DNA of 64,000 nucleotides from Setaria digitata (taxonomy: Eukaryota > Nematoda > Chromadorea > Rhabditida > Setariidae), in NCBI GenBank assembly GCA_003640385.1, contig RCAB01000078.1, positions 1 to 64,000 on the forward strand, in the 5' to 3' direction. A program made the position numbers and the translations under genes. The notes beneath the pieces were generated by a model. That model saw only the letters and a program-made list of their open reading frames with translations, searched no databases and was not told where the DNA came from. Positions 11,272-24,135 of this stretch are shown here, piece after piece. The stretch's first letter is position 1. Every line of letters starts with the position of its first letter.

Positions 11272-13653
11272 TTATTCACAAATTGAAATTTGTTGGTTAG
11301 CTTGGGTCATTTTGACTTTTGGTTCCGGCACGGACCGAAGTAAAATCCGAAAACAAAGCAGAAATGGAAAGCGTTGAACTACTTCAATAGTAATATCGCT
11401 TTGACGATATAGCATAATGATAAGGATGTCTAACGTAGGAGTGTAGCTGATAATTTTCAGATAAGCGTTGTATAAATCGCCGTTTTGTAATTGAAGCAAT
11501 TTCGAAAAATACATTGCAATGTTCGGCAGGACAAAAAATGCTGTAATAATGATTTAGACTTTACAAAAGGAAATCGAAATGTCACTAATTATTAATTAGG
11601 ACTTGTCTTCTTATAACGCTTCTAAATATATGTGTGGTGAGCAAAGGTTTATTTTTACCCTAATTGCTCAAAGAGTGATTAATTAGAATGCACAAAAATC
11701 AATCGAGTGGATAAGCGTTCGTTAGTTTGAACCAGAGTAGTAAATGAATTACTGATTTTTTTTATCAGAGTGGTAATTGAATTGCTGATTTTCTTCTCAT
11801 CAATAAAAAAAGAAAAGAGCTTACTAAAAGTAAAGCAGCAAGAGAAAAGCATAGCTTGCGTAAAGCCACGCTGTCGTGAATTGAAATTAGCCAAACGACG
11901 ATCATTCCACGTAATTTTTCGTACTTGATGTCGGAATTTGATTAATACAATAAGCATTAGGAAAATACTCAAAGACGAAGTGCACATTCGTGTAAAAAGC
12001 AGGACAAAAAACGTGTCTTGCGACATCATCACGTAACATCTAAAAACAACACGTAATAAAAAGCGCAACTACTAATATTGAGTAGACGGATATAAATGTT
12101 TCAAAAAATAACTATAACCAAAAAGAAATAGAACTCTTCAGCAATAATTGAAAGATTTCAAGCGAAGTGAATGTTGTTATGATAGGAATAAGTTGCTCCT
12201 AATTGAAAGTACACTCAAAACAATCCCTAAACAGATATTGCAGTTACTGTGAAGTAGAAGTGTTAATGTTTGGAGCTCTGCTTAGAGCGTTTATTAAAAA
12301 AGAAAACGATGAAAAACGGACGTGCATTCATTGGCAGAAATTTGTAAATTAAGGTTGGCAATGGCAACATAAGCCATAATACTGAATTGAACCAGGCCAG
12401 CAATGGAAAGTTGTCCGATAAGATACAACTTTGGATGTAGAAAATAGCCTATCGGGTTGTAGATTACCAGTAGTCGATCAATACTATTCAATAGAAGCAT
12501 TATTGATAGAAATGAAAAGCTAAATAGTTCAAAATAACTCGCAACCTGAAAAGTTCCGTGGTGTTATAATCATCAGATCGAAATCTCATTTCACAATTAA
12601 TTGATTCGGTGGCATTCAGTTTGAAGTATCTAAAATGCGTGCCTCAAGCGAGTGGATGGACATATTGCTTATGAATGGTTGATTAACGATTACTGACTCA
12701 AGCGATTTAATTAGCTTACCAATTGCAATAGTTAAAAATTCTATTGCGTTATGCATTACCAAAAATTTATGAAAACTATTCTAAATATCGAAAATAGATG
12801 GTGTGCGTAAATCCAAACAAAGTATTGAAAACTCAAAAAAACAATAATTATAATTATCAGAAATAAAAATCAGCATTAAAAATCAATACTAGAATAGAGC
12901 AGTACTTCATAAAATTTAATGAGACAACAAAATAGTTGAAAACTCTCGGATTTCAGCTGAAAATCTCAAAAAAAAAATCAAGTTCATATTTACTTCAGAA
13001 CGATGCATTACTGCTATCTTATTAATTACAAAGATGTAGAAATTGAAAATTACCAACAACTTGGTGAATAATGAAGTTGGTCAGGTGGTGTACAAGCATA
13101 AAACCCATAAAACTCTATTCAGTATCAGCAAGATTCTGTATTCTTTAAGCAATAGAAAAGTTAAAATTAAAAGAATTATCTAACCGGTCCGAAACAGTTC
13201 CACGGAGCAGTGTTAACACTAAAAGACTTATTCACTAGTTTTTCGCAACCATATTCATTTTGACCCCATAATTCCCAAATAATGGAACCAGCACGTAGCA
13301 AGCAATTTAATCCTGCAATAGGCATTCCATTGAATCTTTCATTTTTTTTTTTTTTTTTCAAAATTTTGCAATTTTAAAGATCATATAAAGAACAGTAGCG
13401 AAAGAAGTCACAGAGATGACCCGAATTAGCATCGAACTTTTTTTTTTCGTATACCTCGGACTTTTCATAATGACAACATACCTGCGATTGCGGCAACCAA
13501 AAATAGTGCAGCCAAAATACCATAACGTATTCTTAATTTACTGCTTGCAACAATAGCATAAAGTACTGGAAGATTGGAAAGGAGAAGTAGAATGCCCAAG
13601 ATTAAACAAAGAATACAAATAATCGTTGAATGAATTTGGAGAAAGTTCTCCAT
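11272..13653 (-). CDS. Serpentine seven-transmembrane receptor, 5 exons, 335 aa
   Basis: Plasma-membrane G-protein-coupled receptor of the nematode chemoreceptor type, ligand unknown. Exons in transcript order: 13653-13482, 13312-13185, 12545-12322, 12039-11825, 11540-11272; phases 1, 0, 2, 1 all agree and the total is 336 codons. TM1 starts near residue 9 (IICILCLILGILLLLSN), followed by an LRIRYG intracellular turn and a TM2 region. Cysteines before TM3 fit the extracellular disulfide. The end of TM3 has NSIDRLL, a DRY-type motif at residues 123-125. TM5 (FLMLIVLIKF) is followed by a basic loop, and TM7 ends TLDILIIMLYR, an NPxxY-like position. It resembles the Srsx-type class most, but I cannot fix the subfamily. 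A sensory or neuronal role is inferred from the family only. Confidence 0.78.
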
Positions 13654-16600
13654 CTAATCTAAAAAACTTCATATTTTGAAACGAAATTGAAATGGTGTAG
13701 AAAAATGATAACTCTGAACATTATCTAATGTGAAATTTTACTCGATATATGGGATCTAGGAGAGATAAATACGAAACATGACAAATTTTAGTCCATGTAC
13801 TGTTTGCAGATATGCCATATCACCTATCGAAATAATATAATACATGAAAATAATACTGCTAGTTTCAGATTTCATACCGAAACGTTCTTGGTAAGAATCA
13901 CTTTGTATATCTTAAAATTTTTTTTATCATAGCTCGATTGATCTACAGTGGACTAACTTCCAGTGAAACTTTTTTGAGTGAGCAATTAGAATGAATTTTT
14001 TAATAATGGCAATAATGACAGTATGAAGAAGGAACCAAGTCTGGTATTTGGAAAGACTGCTTGGCATGCTTGGGGAACAACCAAGATGACAACTCTTGGA
14101 TCAGGCTGCATAAGAGAAACTGGTGGCAATATTATATGAAATATTAAATTTTCAAAGCAGTTTGCATTTCCTTTTTTGGCATTAAGAAATTTGTTTAGAC
14201 GTGCAATCTATACAAACATATTTAAAAATAAACAATAGAAATATTGTATTATCAAAATAAAATGTGTTAAATGAATACAGAAACGTGGGAAAGAATAAAA
14301 AACTGGCATCATAAATTTTATCTTATCAGAATATCTTTGACTTTTTGAAATAAATTTTATTTTCTTCTTCTATGACACAACACACTATTTGATGCAATAA
14401 AGAGTTGACAGAAAATAGATGTATATTTGCTTCTTAATCGTTATTTTTTAACTAATTGGTTTCATACAACAAACAGTAATGACAAACTATGCTAATCACA
14501 ACCAGTTTATCTCGAAAAATGAATCAAACTGCTGTTTATAAAAGATAATGGCAAAAAGAATAAGTACAACTTCGTGAGGAATTTTAAGGATTCCATTTCA
14601 ATCCCATCTTAATTTTTCTTAAATTCATGTTTCCATCCTTTTTTAATTTAATATAAGATAGCAAATTTTTATTAGAAGCTAGTTAAATTAGAACAAAGCT
14701 TTGTCAGATGGAAATAATTAAATATACTTCAGCTTTATTTCATCACCATGATAGTCTAATTTAAATATCATATCAGTATAATATCATAGCCACCTTACGT
14801 TCTTGGAATTCTAGCACTAATTTTATAAAATATTCTGGATAAGGGAATTAAGGGCAGCATCATCTGCTTCCTATTAAAATTTAAAAAAAAAAAAAAGGAA
14901 AACATCTGGCTTAAAAAGTTGAAAACATCTGCTTCTAAAAAAAATAAGGAGAAATAAGTAAATTTTTGGTTTCTCTCAATTTTTTTTTCAAGCAGTGAAT
15001 TTGGTGTTGTATAAATTCCTTATCAAATCAAAGTAAAACGAAAAAAAAACCTTTTCAGATACAAGTTAAAATTGCTTGCTTATAGATAATCAAGCTTTAT
15101 TACATTTCATTTTGAAATTGTTTGCTTAAGTTTGCATTTCAATTTAAGACACCTTTTTTTAACATCAGTTTAATGAAGATCGGTTAGGAGATCTAAGATG
15201 AAAATATTAGCTGCTTCAGTAAATGTTTAAAAGTAAAATGCAATATTAGCTTTATACATAAAATCTGAGAGTATACATAAAATATGCATAAATTTTGTAT
15301 ATAAAATCTGAGAGTACTTAATTTTCTTGTGAGTAATATATTTTTCTTTGAGAGGTCAATATTTATCATTAAAGCAAATACTCCAAATTTTTAATATTAC
15401 TGTCAACTTTACATTTAAAGATTTTAAGTTTTAGAATGAAGTTAAAACAGTTATTAAGTCCCCTACCAATTATTAAAACGTACGAATAGTTGAATATTTC
15501 GATTCTTTATTGAATATGATATAATTGCTAACGAAGCGCATTATCAGCATGTCTTTAATATTGAATGATAAGGCAGATAATCTAAACTACTGCATAATTA
15601 AAATCTACTTTTTAGACTGCACTCGCGAGGAGGAGTATGGAAATTTCTAAATATCCTTTATTAATTTTTAATTTTTTTCTATAAGTAGGAAATAAACTCT
15701 TTACGCGAAAACAGTGTTTGAAAAAAGAATACAATAGAAAAAAATTTAAGGCATTCTACATGAGTTAGGCTGGAACAAATTATTAAAAGTTCCGAAACAT
15801 CTCATAGTTCTCAGTGCAATATTTTTTAAAGGCAACATAACTACAAAAATGATTGATAAATTTGAATGTTATTTGATATTGCGATCCAAAGATGTCAAAG
15901 GTAAATTAGCTTGGAGAATTTAATTAATAAGAATTATTTAATTGCTTAAAGTGCTGGTTTGTTTTTCATTTTTTCCACTAATTAAATTTTATTGGAAATT
16001 GTTTCAGGCAAAAGTGTCTTACTCCTTTCAAACAGAAGAGAAAAAATTGATAAATTTTTGTCAATTCTTACAATAGATGTTTATTTGGTTCAAAAGGTTT
16101 ACTCTTTCACTGAAATATTTTAAAACAAAGCAAATTTAAATCTCTTCGCTGTAAATTTTAATTCATTAAACTATTCCTCCACTTTATATCCCCTCTTTTG
16201 CCTTATTTCTTAATTTTTTATATATCTTAAATTTCATACCGTTGAATTATCGCTTGCAGAATGTTTAATCTACTAAACATTCATTATAGTAAATGACAGA
16301 GTATAGTACCAAAGATAATAGCAAATAAAATTTTATTCAATATTAATGCAAATTTTGCGTGTTAAAGTGCAGTCTTTCGAATATTTATTAACCAGAATTA
16401 TGCAGTGCTTAAATATTTTCAGTACTGACAAATTTGGTGTACAATATGTTTCCTTGTGAATTTTTTTTTTTTTTAATTGTAATAAAACCATTAAAGTTAG
16501 GTCAGTTAATATAATTCTTCTTGAATCAATTTCTAAAAAGAATATTTTGTTTTCTTACTACGAAAACAAACAACGGTGACAAAGTTATTGTTTGTTAAAT

Positions 16601-17865
16601 TTAATTTGAATTAGTTCTGTTTTTCTCTGCCAGAAACATCCCATTATTATTATATATGGAATTTTAACTATGTGTATTAATTGAAAATTGCAAGCAATTT
16701 TTTGCACCATATAAAAAGACATCCGTAAATTGATTAAATTATGGAAATTACAACTTACCTGTAGCACGAAATAATCGAATTAAGGTGAGTCCGAGTTGTC
16801 AGTTTAATTGGAACAAAACTTTCTTTGGATCTTTCTTTTAATTTAATTTCAAAAAAAACAAAGACAAAAGAGCAAAAAGCAGTTCGACAAATAATATTTA
16901 TGACTTTACTTTCTATAGTCGAATCGTTCTTTCTTTTTGTTGAAATTCTAATGTCCTCTATCGGATCATTTTCAAATGACCCGAGATTCTGAATAAAATT
17001 TACTTTTACTAACTTCGATGTTTATTCCCCGCTTTCCTTCTTTCGGATATAGATATTACTTTTCTTATTTTGGAAATTTTAAAATTACTTATTTTCCAAA
17101 ACTTTAGTATTTCAGAATAGTTTTGCGATCTTAAACGGTATTTTTATCAATTTTTAAAATCACTCACCTTTCTGTGCAATATTACTTTTTACTGAACTTA
17201 ATACATATGGCAGCATGATTTAAAACTTTCCAATACGCACAATTTTTCTGATGTTATTTTAATTAGATTTCAAAATAGCACGAATAGCTTCGAACTACAG
17301 GAATTAAAAAATATACAATTATCTAATGATAACGAATTTAAATTCTCAATACTTCCAGCAAAATCTTCAAATTGCAAGTGAAAAATCAAATGAGTAATCA
17401 ATGAAATAAATAATAACAATAAAAAAGCAACAATCATTAAAAAGCGCATGGAAATATGATTAGCTGGAAGTAATGCGAAATTGTGTGTTGAACTGTCGCT
17501 TAAAATATTTTCAACTGCTGCTCAACTTATTACATGCATTTTATTAACTGCTAGAAATTAGAAATGGAAACTCAACTTAAAAGTTGAGAAAATGGACCTT
17601 TCTATTTTAAATATTTGAATTCCAAAAGTACAAAAAAACTATAAAGTTATGGAAAAAAATGCTCTCAATTATTTAGTTCGAGGATAATTTCTAAATGGTT
17701 CTTTAATAATAATCAACAGATGACAGAAACTGAACTTATTTTTTGAATGATTTCAGAAGCGCTTATCCATCAATCCAAGATTACGTTCGTATTATCGTTA
17801 GTCTCAATGCAGCAATGTAGAACATCGGATTTGATCAATGTAGCAATTCTGAATACAAAATTTTA
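13654..17865. other. Long AT-rich spacer
   Basis: No supported gene. Features seen: a short direct repeat (15258-15273 and 15301-15316); a small island near 14020-14137 of higher GC with open frames on both strands (for example a 38-codon plus-strand ORF at about 14023-14139); and T- and A-runs. Small exons could be missed here because exon-sized ORFs are not distinguishable from background at this base composition. Confidence 0.4.
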
Positions 17866-19015
17866 TTATCTGTGGTTCTTCCGGAAATAATTTGTAATCT
17901 TTGCATTCGGAGGTAGAACAGCTTGGAGTAGTTGCTGACCTCTGAGACCTTTTAGAGCTCTATGGAAATGTCGCCTGATATCGTCGAGCATGAAATGGGC
18001 CACTTGTCTTAACAGCACAGTTAAGAATCATTTCAGTTGATGTCACAGTTCTGCTGCAGTGAGATTAAAAACAGGGCGCTAAAAATAACAAGCATTTCAG
18101 TCGATTTTCTTATCAATTGGTAATGATTAAATGATTTGATCAGAATCGTGATATATTAAACATATAGCTTTTTTGATGCTTGGGGAACTTCACAGTTTGA
18201 TTTTTGAAAAGAGCGAAGAAAAGGAGTAGTTGGAAAACTTTTTCTCTTTTTTTTTTATTAAGGAAAGAATTTTTTTTTTCTGAAGAAAATTTTAGTTTCA
18301 ATTATTTGACATATTTGATTACTGTGTTCACTTGTTAAGATATTCGTTATTAATATCTCAAATTAGATTACTCAGTAGTTAGCTAGAATTTAAAAAAGCA
18401 TTCATTCATAATCTTTCTGATTGAAATTCACAATGAAGAATATTTAAATGACATCAAACGACAGAACGAGTTATCGGCTAGAATGATTAACCATAAAGTT
18501 TGGATTCAAAGTGAAATGCAAACATTAATAATTAAACATTATCGCTGCCTTTTTTGGTGACTATTATCCAATAATATCATTTGAAAATTTATAAACAACT
18601 ATTGGCATATTTAGAAATTACAAAAAAAAAATGAATTTCAGAAACAACATTTAAAGGAATGATTTAAACTAAGCATCTTAAATTTACCACTTTAATCAGT
18701 TATAATCAATTGTCGCATCTATTATAATTAATTTTTCACATAAACTTGACAGAAATAGTGTTAATTAGAAACAAAAAAGAAAAAACAGTTGGTGTGGAAG
18801 AGAAAAAAAGTGACGGAGAAGGGAGAGAAGCTGAATAAACACATTCGAAATAAGCTAAACTATCCTGACAAATATTCTGGCTCGTTGTTCAACTTGTTGG
18901 CAGGTGATTAATATCTCGAGATTCTCCATGAATGGTTGCATTAGTTGCACAAAATACTGAAAGTTTCCTTGGCGATCTAAGGTAAAAATTGTTAAATTCG
19001 TGTCCAATGTCCGAA
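17866..19015 (-). CDS. Hidden gene of unknown family, 3' part only
   Basis: Two stretches read as protein on the minus strand and join in phase. Exon A, 19015-18861, follows an ATTAG site and contains LDRQGNFQYFVQLMQPF then QQVEQRARIFVRI, ending at a GTTTAG donor in phase 0. Exon B begins at 18078 after a TTTTTAG acceptor, also phase 0, and runs to a TAA at 17866-17868. Its C-terminal part reads HFMLDDIRRHFHRALKG, then QQLLQAVLPP, ending ITNYFRKNHR. Between these parts the same frame has two TGA codons (18045-18043 and 18030-18028). Either a 39-nt intron (18046-18008, GT...AG, a multiple of three) removes both, or the gene is decaying, or TGA is read through. Codon 3 positions and amino-acid mix look coding. 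The 5' exons were not found with confidence; a possible one starts at ATG 20102 (MTDQTDPVDLVDIF). The family was not recognised; the terminal IxxYF resembles a PCNA-interaction box, which is speculation. Confidence 0.5.
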
Positions 19016-19563
19016 CTAATTATTAAAATCTTAATTTTAACATTCTTTAGATTTATTTCGAATTACATTCCGCTTATACTGAAAGGGAAAAGAGATGGGA
19101 ATAGTAGCAGATAATTATTAACTGTCTTATTAGTGATGTTCTTTTTAGGATCTATTGTTTTTATGGGTTTTAATATACATTTTTTTTCTAGAATTTGTCT
19201 GGGGAGAGGAATATGAGAGTAGGAACGGAAGGAAATTCTATTGACATTGATTATTATTCATATTCAATATATAGCTGGCTAGTATTCTATAAATTTAACT
19301 AAGTAGGTTTATCCATATATTTTCCATATATTTGTTGATATTATCAATTATAATGTGTCTTATTCTGCTCTAAACACGGTCATAAAAGATAGGTAGGATA
19401 TAAATACAAGGATTACTTTTGTCTATTTGCTTTAGCAATTAATAAATTTGAGAAATATCCGTGACTAAAAAAGTATCCAAAGAACACTTCTTCGTTACTA
19501 TTTTAAAATATTCCTTATTTTAGTTCGAACAATTCATACCTGATACGAGTAAAAATTTGCAAA

Positions 19564-19758
19564 ATGACTACGAAAAAGGACGAAATCAGAATATCGGTGC
19601 CACCAAAATCAGAAATGGATGGAAGATCTGAATCAATGATAAAGATATATTTAGAATTCCTACACGAGAGGAAGAAAGCAATTAAAGAAGTAGTGACAAT
19701 TTCATTTCTTATCATTATTATCGTTACACTTGTTGTAGTTATCATACATGTACGATGA
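19564..19758 (+). CDS. Candidate 64-aa single-pass membrane microprotein
   Basis: Single-exon ORF with gene-like signals: an AG at 19522-19523 suitable for leader trans-splicing 40 nt upstream of the ATG, an A-rich start context, and AATAAA strings at 19847-19858 about 90 nt downstream of the stop. Residues 1-42 are highly charged (KKDEIRISVPPKS, then YLEFLHERKKAIKE). Residues 43-61 form one strongly hydrophobic helix (FLIIIIVTLVVVII) followed by HVR, so the protein would be tail-anchored or type II with a very short far side. The opposite strand is also open for 76 codons (19515-19745), but that frame lacks the upstream AG and polyadenylation signals. No homologue is recognised; function unknown. 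It could be a chance ORF. Confidence 0.45.
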   Translation: MTTKKDEIRISVPPKSEMDGRSESMIKIYLEFLHERKKAIKEVVTISFLIIIIVTLVVVIIHVR

Positions 19759-21733
19759 TTATATACAGAGACGTGTATAGAATTTTTATATAACAGTTGT
19801 AAAAAGACGAAAATTTATTACTTTTTTAAAATTTATTGCGTCTTATTAATAAATAAATAAATCGTGCCTACGAAAAAATCCTAAATTCTGCTCGCTATTC
19901 TTCTATTATTCTATTACTATTGCCTTTAATATCGCTACTGGTAAAGGCGGCATTATCAAAAAACTATAAAGCAAATTTTTTGTTCATAAACTAAAGAACT
20001 TCTTAGAAGGAAAAGAAAGATATTCTGAATAATTTAAAAGGAGTCTCTGCAGCTATGCGCAAAGATATCGACCAAATCGACCGGATCAGTCTGATCAGTC
20101 ATTCCACATTATTAATTTCCAATATTATTTTTTCATCCTGTTTTCAAATCTTTGAAGACCAGAAATCCTTCTGGTGCAATTATTAACCAGTCCTTTGTGA
20201 CTAAATTAATTTACCACTCAATGTTAATCACATTTTTTTGTTTGCTACAACATTTTCCTTATCATTACGATTTCTTTTGGAGCGGCATACGAAACTTTCT
20301 GTTCACGTTTATACTAAATGGCATAACACCCTTCCCATTTTCTAATTATTTTTTACGAATAACAAGTTCTCGGCTGCCATCATGTTTTTTACTTCTGATA
20401 AAATTTCCCCTTTATGACTTATTTATTTAACTTTCTTTTACGGTTCATCAAGATAATTTTACAGTAGCAAAGTTTAAAATGGTGATTGAAATTAACGTCA
20501 AATACGGTGAGAACAACAAGACAAATATATTTAAAAAGTCAATATCCATTCAAAAGATAATTATAACATGTCTTTAATACTGCATGAATTTTTAAATTTT
20601 CGTAAAACATTAAATATTACAATCACACTTGACTTTCATTTCTTATGCGAATATTTAATAAAATAAAATAAAAAATAACACGATTATTAACAGTGGTTTA
20701 AATTATTTTTTCCAATGTTTAGATCAAAATATGGGCTCAGAGGAAGAAAACTTTGTTACGCACATTTTACCCCTAATTACCTCTTAAGCAATCAACCTAC
20801 GAAGAAAAGAAACAGAACATTCAAATCACAAACTTACGAATTTATAAGTTTTAGGCTAAAAATATTTGCCCAAAATTTATTTGAGCAAGATAACCTCTTC
20901 TGATATTTTAGTTGTGTTTCTCTATTTCGCTTGCTTTTTAATTTGTCCTTCAACCTTTGATACCCCATATCCAGATTTATTTCACTCACGCACGTGGGTG
21001 TTCCCCCTCCTCTTCATACTTTTTTTGGCACTTTTTTTGACTAAAAATTTGCCGACCTGTAAAATTAAAATTTTATTGCTTATTTTATTGCTTTGAAAGG
21101 AATGCCGAATTTTCTAAAATAGTATAAATATTATGGACGCAAATAACAAAGCAAATTTGTTTTGATCCAAAAAAACAGAAAAATCAGAAAGGGTTAAAAT
21201 AAACAGACCTGATTCTAAGATAATGCAAAATGTAGATTTACTAAACATATTTTTCCAAAGATCATTTTTTTAGACTCTTGATTTTAGTTTGTTTGATGCG
21301 ACACTTTACACGATTTTCAATGCCACAGCTAATAGTAAACATTAGCATTATGTAAACAAAATGATAATTTCAATTCGAGTAATTGTGAGCGGCAACTTTG
21401 AATTATCTATGAAAATGAGGAAATTTTGATTCATCTAATTAATTATTACTGATAAGTACTAAAAATTAACGCGAGAGTAAGGACTAATTGATATAATCAA
21501 TTAAATTTTATTCAAGCTTGCCTTCCTGTTAACTATAAGCTGATACATGACGTAGAAACAAGTGTCAAAATAAAAGCTGCCATCACACGAGAAACATTGA
21601 TGCATAAAAACCAACATTAAATTGACTGGTAGGAACTATATGTAAGCAAATAAAGTGAACAATAAAAAATAAAGTGTTCAAAACGTGTGAGAATAAAAGC
21701 TGAAATATGGAAAACTCAACGCTTAATTTTTAG
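19759..21733. other. AT-rich spacer upstream of the microprotein and QDPR 3' ends
   Basis: Several short plus-strand ORFs (20152-20430, 20715-20903, 20866-21096) have low-complexity hydrophobic or lysine-rich content and no splice support, so they were not called. On the minus strand, ATG 20102 opens a 22-codon frame that reads like a protein N-terminus (see the hidden gene at 17866). An AATAAA on the minus strand near 21512 may serve QDPR. Confidence 0.4.
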
Positions 21734-23438
21734 TCAATGTATCTTCAATTCGTTTTGCTTATTCTGCGTGTTTATTTCTACCAGTGAACCATTCGGAGGC
21801 CGTGATGGTGCATCTAATGTCCACTTGTGCAACAATTCTGCTATATAATCAAGTGATGTCCATCTAAAATATTTCCAACTAATTCATGTCTTTAATAGAC
21901 CAAATTAAATTCAGTAATAAATAAATTAAAACTGTCATCGCAGATGGTAAGTATCAGAAAAAGTCAAGCTCATGGTAAAATCTTATAATTCGTTAATTTT
22001 TACACAATTTACTTCTTCTTTCTGCCAATGTATCCAGTCATTTTCCTTTGATTTAAAGAAAAAAAAAAAAAAAAAAAAGCCACACAATTATGAATAAAAT
22101 TATCTGTGCTTTTTACAAAAAGCAATAATGAAGAAAAAATCTGTTTAATGAATATCATTTACTCTGCCAGATAATTGAATTTTGAGTTTGATTCTCAAAT
22201 GTGAGTAAAAACTAAGTTCAAACTTTGAAGAATTTTAGAATTAAAATTGATACGGAAACCCATATATAATATAATTATCTTTAAAAAAACTTATGATTCA
22301 GTATTGGCTTTTGGCATCCATTTACGATTTTGTGTAGTGTCCAGCATCCATGGTAAAACAGCAACAATGGTAGCTTCATCAGGCATCCCAGATTTTTTGG
22401 CAGCAAGACTTTTGGTCAGCTGATGTATTGCTGCTTTTGCCATACCATATCCCAACATTCCTGGTGTACCCTCTAACACCTACGTAAATGAAACTGAAGT
22501 GTTGTCAGGACTAGAAATTAAATTTGAATTGCAATCAGCTAACTTACATAAACTTCGTGCCAATTGAAGATGACTAGTTCGTCAAATTCATTATTCACTA
22601 TCAAATGTTAGTCACATCGCGCTGATAGAATTTTTTTTCATTTCTAGTAAAGATGAAATCGTCACAAAACAAAGGAAACGTTTACCGATGCTGCACCAGT
22701 GAATTGAAGAAGGCCACCCTTTTTCAGATATAACGCAGCAATTCGAGCACATATAGCCGATGTCCAAACATTCTGTTTCCACAGAATCTCTGAATTTTTA
22801 ATCATACTCTCACTACTAGCACTACCACCTGCCCAACCACCTGCCACACACAACACAGCGTCGAGATGCTCGCCACTTAATGCTTCACCAACACTAAAAT
22901 TTACAGTTCATTAATACCAACACCAATAGTTACTACTGATTAAGAACAATTAAACTCATCTGCTACCATAGACTCCTCATGCAGAGCCCACTGGATTAAA
23001 TTATACCTAAGACTTACGATTTTAGGACGAAGCCTTCTTGCTCCGTCCATGATTCATCCATATTTATCACTATATTCGCATCAGCCTTATCATTCTTCAA
23101 CACATCTATGTTTAATGCCCACTGCAATAATCTTAATTTACTAAAATTGATTAAAAATCTACCCTTCATATAGTAAATATAAGACACATTATGCTTGACC
23201 ACACTGCTATTGAACCACTAGCCAAACACGATCAGATCATTTTTATATAAATTTTTATGTAAATTCCTATTTTAAGAGACAGAGTAACATAAATTTTAAA
23301 ATGCTTCTGCATACTGAAAGCATGTGGAGAGAAAGTTTGCGGTGGATAACTTACGAAGTTTTTAATTTTGAAATAATCAACTAGCACTGAGCCAAGTCCT
23401 CCTCGACCGCCATAAATTGCAACGCGACTTGTTGACAT
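21734..23438 (-). CDS. QDPR: Quinoid dihydropteridine reductase, 5 exons, last donor altered
   Basis: NADH-dependent cytosolic reductase that regenerates tetrahydrobiopterin for aromatic amino-acid hydroxylases. Exons in transcript order: 23438-23355, 23121-23018, 22893-22686, 22479-22295, 21863-21734; phases 0, 2, 0, 2 agree and give 236 aa, close to the 244 aa of the human enzyme. Visible features: the Rossmann motif YGGRGGLGS near the N-terminus, the family segment [19 protein letters not shown], and the catalytic YxxxK (YGMAKAA, Tyr143 and Lys147), with a conserved C-terminal [17 protein letters not shown] 23438 follows an AG at 23465-23464 on the minus strand. The donor after exon 4 reads ATAAGT instead of GTAAGT (22294-22289), in exactly the phase needed to join exon 5. 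If not spliced, translation stops at once (TCA TAA), giving 194 residues and losing the last 42. This could be an allele, a sequencing error or a rare AT-AG intron. Confidence 0.93.
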
Positions 23439-23844
23439 CGAGATTGTCCCGATAAGTCCGAATCTGAGATTAGGTTCGAAAAATGAAATGCAGTGTGACA
23501 ATTTCATTTCAATAGATTGGAGCGATTAATTGTTCATTGTTTAAAATACAAAATAACCAATAATAATTAAAGAACCTTAAAAAAGTCATTACTGAGAATT
23601 ATACAGAACAAATAAATAGGAATTAAAATTATGGAGCAATGAACAATCAAAAATGTTCCTAACTTAGGAATGAGAATTTCTGGACTTAATAATAAAATTT
23701 TACCGCCAGCACCCCAATATCTCAATTAAAATTACACGTAAAATCGAGTACATTGAGAAAAATAACCGTAGAAAGAGAAGTGATCATGAAATGTAAACTG
23801 CTGTGAAATAAGACATTTCCATTTTCACTGTCAGTATAAGTCAA

Positions 23845-24028
23845 GGCATTTTTATTTCAGGAAGGAATAAGGTAGGTAATAATCTCTAGCGAGCAGCAAT
23901 TGCAGTCTTAGTCCATAAGACTCCTTCGTTTTANGAGGCATTTTTATTTCAGGAAGGAATAGCTATTGGGGTAATAATCTCTAGCGAGCAGCAATTGCAG
24001 TCTTAGTCCATAAGACTCCTTCGTTTTA
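23845..24028. repeat. Direct duplication around a single N (23934)
   Basis: 23845-23933 and 23937-24028 are near-identical, with small differences (AAGGTAGG in the left copy against AGCTATTGGG in the right), separated by N plus three bases. This is the same pattern as at the other N positions, most simply an unmerged contig overlap. Confidence 0.85.
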
Positions 24029-24135
24029 AAAGGAATCGACAATCATTTTGAGTTCTTACATGTATTAAACACAAGGTATCGCCTACTGAACCGTTTAGTT
24101 CAGTCTATTAATGACTTATACTTTTCTTCCTTCAG

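Noticed and set aside
17757..17801. Plus-strand mini-exon after a TTTCAG reading KRLSINPRLRSYYR then stop
   Set aside because: Too short to judge and no upstream partner exon found.
19515..19745. 76-codon minus-strand ORF opposite the microprotein
   Set aside because: Lacks upstream AG and polyadenylation signals; hydrophobicity simply mirrors the other strand.
20152..20430. 92-codon plus-strand ORF
   Set aside because: Low-complexity Phe/Leu-rich content typical of T-rich DNA and no gene signals.
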